DNA of 9,510 nt, taken from NCBI GenBank assembly GCA_946402785.1, contig CAMIXP010000045.1:1-9510 (forward strand), read 5' to 3'. Below the pieces are notes generated by a model. That model saw nothing but the letters and a program-made list of their open reading frames with translations. It had not been told where the DNA came from and ran no database searches. Position numbers and translations under genes: made by a program. Each line of letters opens with the position of its first letter. The stretch's first letter is position 1. The stretch is from an uncultured Caryophanales bacterium (GTDB taxonomy: Bacteria > Bacillota_I > Bacilli_A > RF39 > UBA660). Positions 5,986-9,510 of this stretch are shown in pieces.

Positions 5986-7101
5986 TTATTGAAGTTGTTT
6001 TCCACAGTTAGGACAGAATTTTGAACCATTGGTTGGTTTTCCACAATCAGGGCAGAAATTAGATCCTCCCTCTGTAGGTGCAGCACCACCATTATTTTGT
6101 CCTGCTACAGAATATCCTGGATTTTGGAAAGCTCCAGCAGCTGTTCCTCCAACCATTCCACCACTAGCCATGTTCATCATTCCGATTCCCATCATTCCAG
6201 CAGCAGCTCCGTTAGGATTGTTTGCAGCATCTTTAACAGCTTTTCCATAATCTCCAACAAGTGAACCTTGTTGCATGAATGAGTTTGCAGATAGTTCGTA
6301 TTTGTCGATCTTTTCGTTAGATTCATCATCTAATGTTACTGATTCAACAACGAAACCAACTAAGCTAATACCACGATCACGAATTGGTTGATCGAATACT
6401 TTCTCATCCATTGTTGTTTTAATTTCATCTGTAGCACTTGGTAATTCAAGTACTGGTACTTTGTGAGCAGAGTTTCCTAATTCATTTAACACATTTTGGA
6501 ATGCGCCAATAACTTCAGATCTCATTTGTTCACATAAATCTTCTTTTCTATATTCATCAGCAGTTCCAGCAATCTTACTCATAAATGTTGATGGATCAGA
6601 TATTTTGAATGTATACTTACCAAAACATTTAACTTGTACTCTTAATGGATTCATTTCTCCCGTCATTTGATTTGGGATAGCATGTGACCAGTCTTGGAAT
6701 GGAACTGGAGCAGGAGTACCGAACTTATTATCAATAATTTCTTTAGCATTCATATAGAATACTGCTTGTTCTTTAGCAACTCCACCACCATAAGTGAAAC
6801 GAGTCCACATTTCTTTAAATACTTCACCGAATTGTCCAGCAAAGAACGTTGGAGATGAAGATTGATCGAAAGTATAGATTCCTTCTTCTGCAGTAGCATC
6901 TAAAACCTTTCCGCTATCAAAAATAACAGCAATTTGTCCTGGTGCAACTTGAATTGCACTGTCTTTAGAAATAATTCCATTTGGAACTGAAACTTTCTTC
7001 ATTAAAATTTCATTTCCTAAATCATCGCATTTGATATACTCTTTCCATTGATCATGAAGAGTACTACCAACAGCTTGTTTTGCAGCTTGTATTAAACCCA
7101 T
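5986..7101 (-). CDS. SPFH-domain protein with C-terminal zinc ribbon (YdjI-like)
   Basis: This 371-residue protein belongs to the SPFH/band-7 family resembling B. subtilis YdjI (often named after a virion core protein). Residues about 15-290 form the SPFH region, including a typical entry (QVAPGQIAVIFDSGKV, residues 51-66), PLRVQVKCFGKYTFKISDP (152-170) and RDRGISLVGFVVESV (241-255). A Gly/Ala/Met-rich flexible linker (about 292-345) leads to a zinc ribbon with Cys350, Cys353, Cys363 and Cys366 (FCPDCGKP and FCPNCGKQ). There is no membrane helix. SPFH proteins oligomerise on membranes and organise lipid or protein domains. AAGGAG is 7 bases before ATG 7101. It follows the TPM gene and zinc-ribbon gene in the same order as ydjG-ydjH-ydjI, whose products are linked to PspA and envelope stress in Bacillus. 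It is the last gene of the unit. Confidence 0.9.
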   Translation of the reverse strand: MGLIQAAKQAVGSTLHDQWKEYIKCDDLGNEILMKKVSVPNGIISKDSAIQVAPGQIAVIFDSGKVLDATAEEGIYTFDQSSSPTFFAGQFGEVFKEMWTRFTYGGGVAKEQAVFYMNAKEIIDNKFGTPAPVPFQDWSHAIPNQMTGEMNPLRVQVKCFGKYTFKISDPSTFMSKIAGTADEYRKEDLCEQMRSEVIGAFQNVLNELGNSAHKVPVLELPSATDEIKTTMDEKVFDQPIRDRGISLVGFVVESVTLDDESNEKIDKYELSANSFMQQGSLVGDYGKAVKDAANNPNGAAAGMMGIGMMNMASGGMVGGTAAGAFQNPGYSVAGQNNGGAAPTEGGSNFCPDCGKPTNGSKFCPNCGKQLQ

Positions 7102-7135
7102 AATTAATCTCCTTTTCTAAAATAATTACACTTTT

Positions 7136-7141
7136 ATTATA
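7136..7141 (-). promoter_or_regulatory. Possible internal promoter (-10 only) before the SPFH gene
   Basis: A perfect TATAAT on the minus strand lies in the 69-bp gap between the TPM and SPFH genes, about 35 bases before the SPFH start codon. The -35 region is poor (TTTCTT at 17 bases), so this is a weak call. It could allow the SPFH protein to be made in excess over the membrane partners. No terminator hairpin is seen in this gap, so read-through from upstream is also expected. Confidence 0.35.
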
Positions 7142-7170
7142 CAATATCTTTAAAACAAAAGAAAGAACTT

Positions 7171-8085
7171 TTATGAATTGTCTTCTAGTTCTTTCTCTTC
7201 TTCATTTTTGGGATTAATATCTTTTTCACTGAGAGGTTCATCCCCATCAGTTTCTTCTTTTGATTCCTCTGACGTAGATTCTTCTTGTTGTTTTTTCATA
7301 TAAGGTCTATCATATTCACATTTAACAATCATAGAAGATGTTTGAATTGCTTTTTTTAAGGTTGTGTCCACTTTCTTCTCGTGCTTTTGAAATTTAGAAA
7401 TCACAAGAACCACTATAATGAAAGAAACAAATACTGTGATAATAACAATAGAAACCCAAGGAAATGTTTTGACAACATCTCCTCCATCCGTTACATGATA
7501 AGTACCAAATGATTTAATATAGAATCCATCAGCTAATTTAATAAAAGATTCACAAGCACCAACATAATCATTCTTTTGAATATGATTTTGGTAAACATAT
7601 TTTAAAATAGAGGCAACACGGCTATCCGTATAAGCCGTAAATACTTCACTATTTCTAGGTCCATTGTTACCCATATAAATACTTCTCGTATCTTCAGATA
7701 CATAAATAACAAAAGCAATACCATTATCTTTAAAGTCATTATAATCATAAAAATTATAAGTATAATCACTCATCGCAAATCCTGCTAAATCAGCAGTAGT
7801 AACAATAACAGCATCTAAACCCGTATTATTCGTAAACTCATTTAATTGAATATAAATTTGAGACTCTTCTGCATCTGTAAGTAAATCAGCAAAATCATAA
7901 ATCTTTGCTTTCGCATCGACAGCAGGAACTCTCATAACAGCATCTACACTGATCTTTGTCATATCAACATCACTTGGTAATAAAAGATTACCTGGAGTTC
8001 TTTCATAGACAGTAGGCTGTGCATGAACAAGTTTCAAAGAAAAGGCACATACGAACAATAATAGTAATAATAATTTCTTCTTCAT
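7171..8085 (-). CDS. TPM-domain membrane protein (YdjH-like)
   Basis: The 304-residue protein begins with a signal peptide (MKKK, a leucine-rich core, VHA then Gln23). An extracytoplasmic TPM domain runs from about 60 to 190: KIYDFADLLTDAEESQIYIQ, NNTGLDAVIVTTADLAG, YDYNDFKDNGIAFVIYVSED and the late SIYMGNNG match the family. A membrane segment (about 209-230) is followed by positive residues (KFQKHEKK) and a 70-residue glutamate-rich cytosolic tail ending EEEKELEDNS. TPM (TLP18.3/Psb32/MOLO-1) domains are found in membrane-associated proteins, and some plant members have acid phosphatase activity. The bacterial role is unknown. AGGAGG precedes ATG 8085 by 5 bases and overlaps the stop codon of the upstream zinc-ribbon gene. 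The gap between the two coding regions is 9 bases, so both are co-transcribed and probably made together. Confidence 0.88.
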   Translation of the reverse strand: MKKKLLLLLLFVCAFSLKLVHAQPTVYERTPGNLLLPSDVDMTKISVDAVMRVPAVDAKAKIYDFADLLTDAEESQIYIQLNEFTNNTGLDAVIVTTADLAGFAMSDYTYNFYDYNDFKDNGIAFVIYVSEDTRSIYMGNNGPRNSEVFTAYTDSRVASILKYVYQNHIQKNDYVGACESFIKLADGFYIKSFGTYHVTDGGDVVKTFPWVSIVIITVFVSFIIVVLVISKFQKHEKKVDTTLKKAIQTSSMIVKCEYDRPYMKKQQEESTSEESKEETDGDEPLSEKDINPKNEEEKELEDNS

Positions 8086-8094
8086 AAATACCTC

Positions 8095-9267
8095 CTACAT
8101 CAAACTCGCAACTAAAAAGCAAAGAAGGAAAACAATTAGTACAACAACAAAACTAAAGATTCCTATACTTAAACCACTAATTGGTAAATCAATATAAGAT
8201 TCTCCTGATTGTCCATTCATAATAAAACGATAATCTTTTCCTTTATAGTTAATAGAAAGATAATAAATAGGAATAGCAACATTCTTAAAAGATTTAATAT
8301 TAGGAGTAATTTCATTTTTATTAACTTTCTTTAACTCATGTCCTACGTTACCACGAACAACATTCACAGAATACTTAATCGTTTTCTCTGACATATTTGT
8401 CGTAATGACATCTGGATTTAAATCTCCCGCTATTAAACAAGAATCTCCTAACATGTTCTCATCAAAATCTCTCATCATAGAGTAATTGTAATTATTAATA
8501 GAACTAATAATATTATCTCGAATTAAGGAAGAATTGCTGCACAACAAGTTTTTATATTCAAACTGAGTAGAATACATACAATCAAATGTCTGCATAGGAG
8601 CTCCTTTTACATTGGATATTTTATCAGCTCCTAAGAAAGAAACTTTTCCTTCTGTCACAATATCAAATAAAGAACATTGAATATAAATCTTTCTCATTCT
8701 TTTTAAATTCTTACTACTTCTAAAAGAAAAAGGAATCAATGGATTAAAACGAATTTGTTTTTTATATGTTTCTCCTGCATCCTTAAGAGTATCCATAAAA
8801 GGGACTAATTTTAAATCTACAAAAGGAGTATCCGCAACTTTTTGAAGCCCTGTACTTCCACAGTAAAAACAACGGGATGCACCCATTTTATTTAAAGTAC
8901 AAAAACTCATATGACATTTTGGACAAGTAAAAGTAGGATAACGTTTCGCATCTTTTAATGCTTTACGTTTTTCTCTTTCCTCTTCTGTTTCTTCTTCACC
9001 CGTCCATTCAACTTCTTCTTCCTCTTCTTCTACTTCTAATCCCCTTGGTGGAATAACCACATTAGGTCCAGAAGTAAAGTCATCCCCCTCATAATCATCT
9101 TTTAAAACCATATCAACAGGAACAACAACAGAATCAGAAGGATTTTTTACACCGGTATTTGTAAGACCGATTCCGCCTGATTCAAAAGATGCATTTCCAA
9201 TTCCTAAATCCCTAGGATCTGGTAAAATCGAACTATCAAATTTATCATTCTCGTCCTCGTCGTACAT
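8095..9267 (-). CDS. Tail-anchored TFIIB-type zinc-ribbon protein (YdjG-like)
   Basis: The 390-residue protein has an acidic N-terminal extension (1-110, with a glutamate run near 79-100). A TFIIB-type zinc ribbon follows at 113-140 with Cys115, Cys118, Cys133 and Cys136 (FTCPKCHMSF, then RCFYCGSTG). The conserved family body follows (NPLIPFSF near 175-182, CSLFDIVTEGKVSF, and FKNVAIPIYYLSINYKGKDYRFIMNGQSGESY at about 327-358). A single membrane helix closes the protein (about 367-389), with no residues of note after it. It should be a tail-anchored membrane protein with nearly all of its mass in the cytosol. The late YLxxxYKGKxYxFxMNGQxG motif is a hallmark of the TFIIB-type zinc-ribbon proteins found beside TPM and SPFH genes, such as ydjG. 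In this family as I recall it the ribbon is at the very N-terminus, so the extension is unusual. Despite the name, a transcription role is not implied. AGGTG precedes ATG 9267. Confidence 0.82.
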   Translation of the reverse strand: MYDEDENDKFDSSILPDPRDLGIGNASFESGGIGLTNTGVKNPSDSVVVPVDMVLKDDYEGDDFTSGPNVVIPPRGLEVEEEEEEVEWTGEEETEEEREKRKALKDAKRYPTFTCPKCHMSFCTLNKMGASRCFYCGSTGLQKVADTPFVDLKLVPFMDTLKDAGETYKKQIRFNPLIPFSFRSSKNLKRMRKIYIQCSLFDIVTEGKVSFLGADKISNVKGAPMQTFDCMYSTQFEYKNLLCSNSSLIRDNIISSINNYNYSMMRDFDENMLGDSCLIAGDLNPDVITTNMSEKTIKYSVNVVRGNVGHELKKVNKNEITPNIKSFKNVAIPIYYLSINYKGKDYRFIMNGQSGESYIDLPISGLSIGIFSFVVVLIVFLLCFLVASLM

Positions 9268-9288
9268 CGTAACACCTTCCTATCCTAA

Positions 9289-9317
9289 ATTATATCAAAC
9301 TATCTAGTATCTAACAA
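9289..9317 (-). promoter_or_regulatory. Promoter of the zinc-ribbon/TPM/SPFH operon
   Basis: On the minus strand TTGTTA (9312-9317) and TATAAT (9289-9294) are 17 bases apart, and TGA before the -10 makes it an extended -10 (TGATATAAT). The -35 lies inside the last codons of the upstream zinc-ribbon gene. No terminator separates the genes, so the operon may be read both from here and from further upstream. The element does not tell whether a stress sigma factor also acts. Confidence 0.75.
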
Positions 9318-9510
9318 TATCATTACATGTAAAGACACGTCCAATAAACTCTAGAATTGCTTGTCCACAGTAACTACATTTTTTCTGTCCAAGAGTTGTA
9401 ATAGGACTTCCACAGTTAGGGCAATGAATACCCAATACCTTTTTATCCGCATCCACTTCATTCATATCATAAACATAAATAAATTCAATTTTTGCACGAT
9501 CTTGTTTTTT
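9304..9510 (-). CDS. C-terminal fragment of a double zinc-ribbon protein
   Basis: An open frame from the window edge to the TAG at 9304-9306 gives 68 residues. It begins KKQDRAKIEFIYVYDMNEVD, then has a four-cysteine zinc ribbon (HCPNCGSPIT and KKCSYCGQAIL), and ends CNDIVRY. The N-terminal part lies outside the window. Ribbons of this form close several Firmicutes proteins, including Tim44-like-domain proteins with a C-terminal ribbon, and that is my best guess, held loosely. The 36 bases between its stop and the next start codon contain the downstream promoter's -10 but no terminator, so it probably belongs to the same unit as the YdjG-, YdjH- and YdjI-like genes. Confidence 0.6.
   Translation of the reverse strand, partial: KKQDRAKIEFIYVYDMNEVDADKKVLGIHCPNCGSPITTLGQKKCSYCGQAILEFIGRVFTCNDIVRY

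Noticed and set aside
1432..9267. Possible mycoplasma-type code with TGA for tryptophan, suggested by the very AT-rich sequence
   Set aside because: Tryptophans in MiaB, the SPFH protein and others are encoded by TGG, and no gene needs read-through of an in-frame TGA to reach its expected length.
1..9510. CRISPR arrays, tRNA or rRNA genes, insertion sequences
   Set aside because: No regularly spaced repeats, cloverleaf-like segments, transposase-like proteins or terminal inverted repeats with target duplications were seen on reading both strands. This was by eye, so a short divergent element could be missed.

Overview
The window is AT-rich and tightly packed. It looks like a low-GC Firmicutes/Bacilli-type chromosome, possibly an Erysipelotrichia- or RF39-like gut lineage (inference). 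The reasons are strong AGGAGG-type ribosome binding sites, sigma-A TTGACA/TATAAT promoters, intrinsic terminators after most units, and the Bacilli-type linkages miaB-ricA(ymcA) and rpsP-khpA. Tryptophan is encoded by TGG and no gene needs TGA read as Trp, so the standard bacterial code fits. All genes are on the minus strand except one.

Left part (1-2844): the first codons of a probable khpA and the complete rpsP (ribosomal protein S16) are read leftward from a perfect consensus promoter. A divergent plus-strand gene (474-1112) encodes a small cytosolic protein resembling zinc-dependent phospholipase C. It meets a minus-strand miaB-ricA pair (tRNA methylthiolation enzyme and a short YlbF/YmcA-family protein) at a bidirectional terminator.

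Middle part (2884-5950): a solitary ankyrin-repeat gene has its own promoter and terminator. A 257-bp spacer follows, containing C/G-rich complementary segments. Next is a 683-residue single-pass membrane protein with an acidic cytosolic N-terminus, WG-like repeats and a C-terminal domain that I recall as widespread and uncharacterised.

Right part (5952-9510): a probable operon encodes, in transcription order, the C-terminus of a double zinc-ribbon protein (cut by the window edge), a tail-anchored TFIIB-type zinc-ribbon protein, a TPM-domain membrane protein and an SPFH-domain protein with a C-terminal zinc ribbon. The last three match, in family and order, the Bacillus subtilis ydjG-ydjH-ydjI genes that accompany pspA, so this is probably a membrane-stress or membrane-domain module. 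No pspA is visible here. Three proteins of this region carry strongly acidic tails predicted to be cytosolic, which suggests one membrane-associated assembly (inference).
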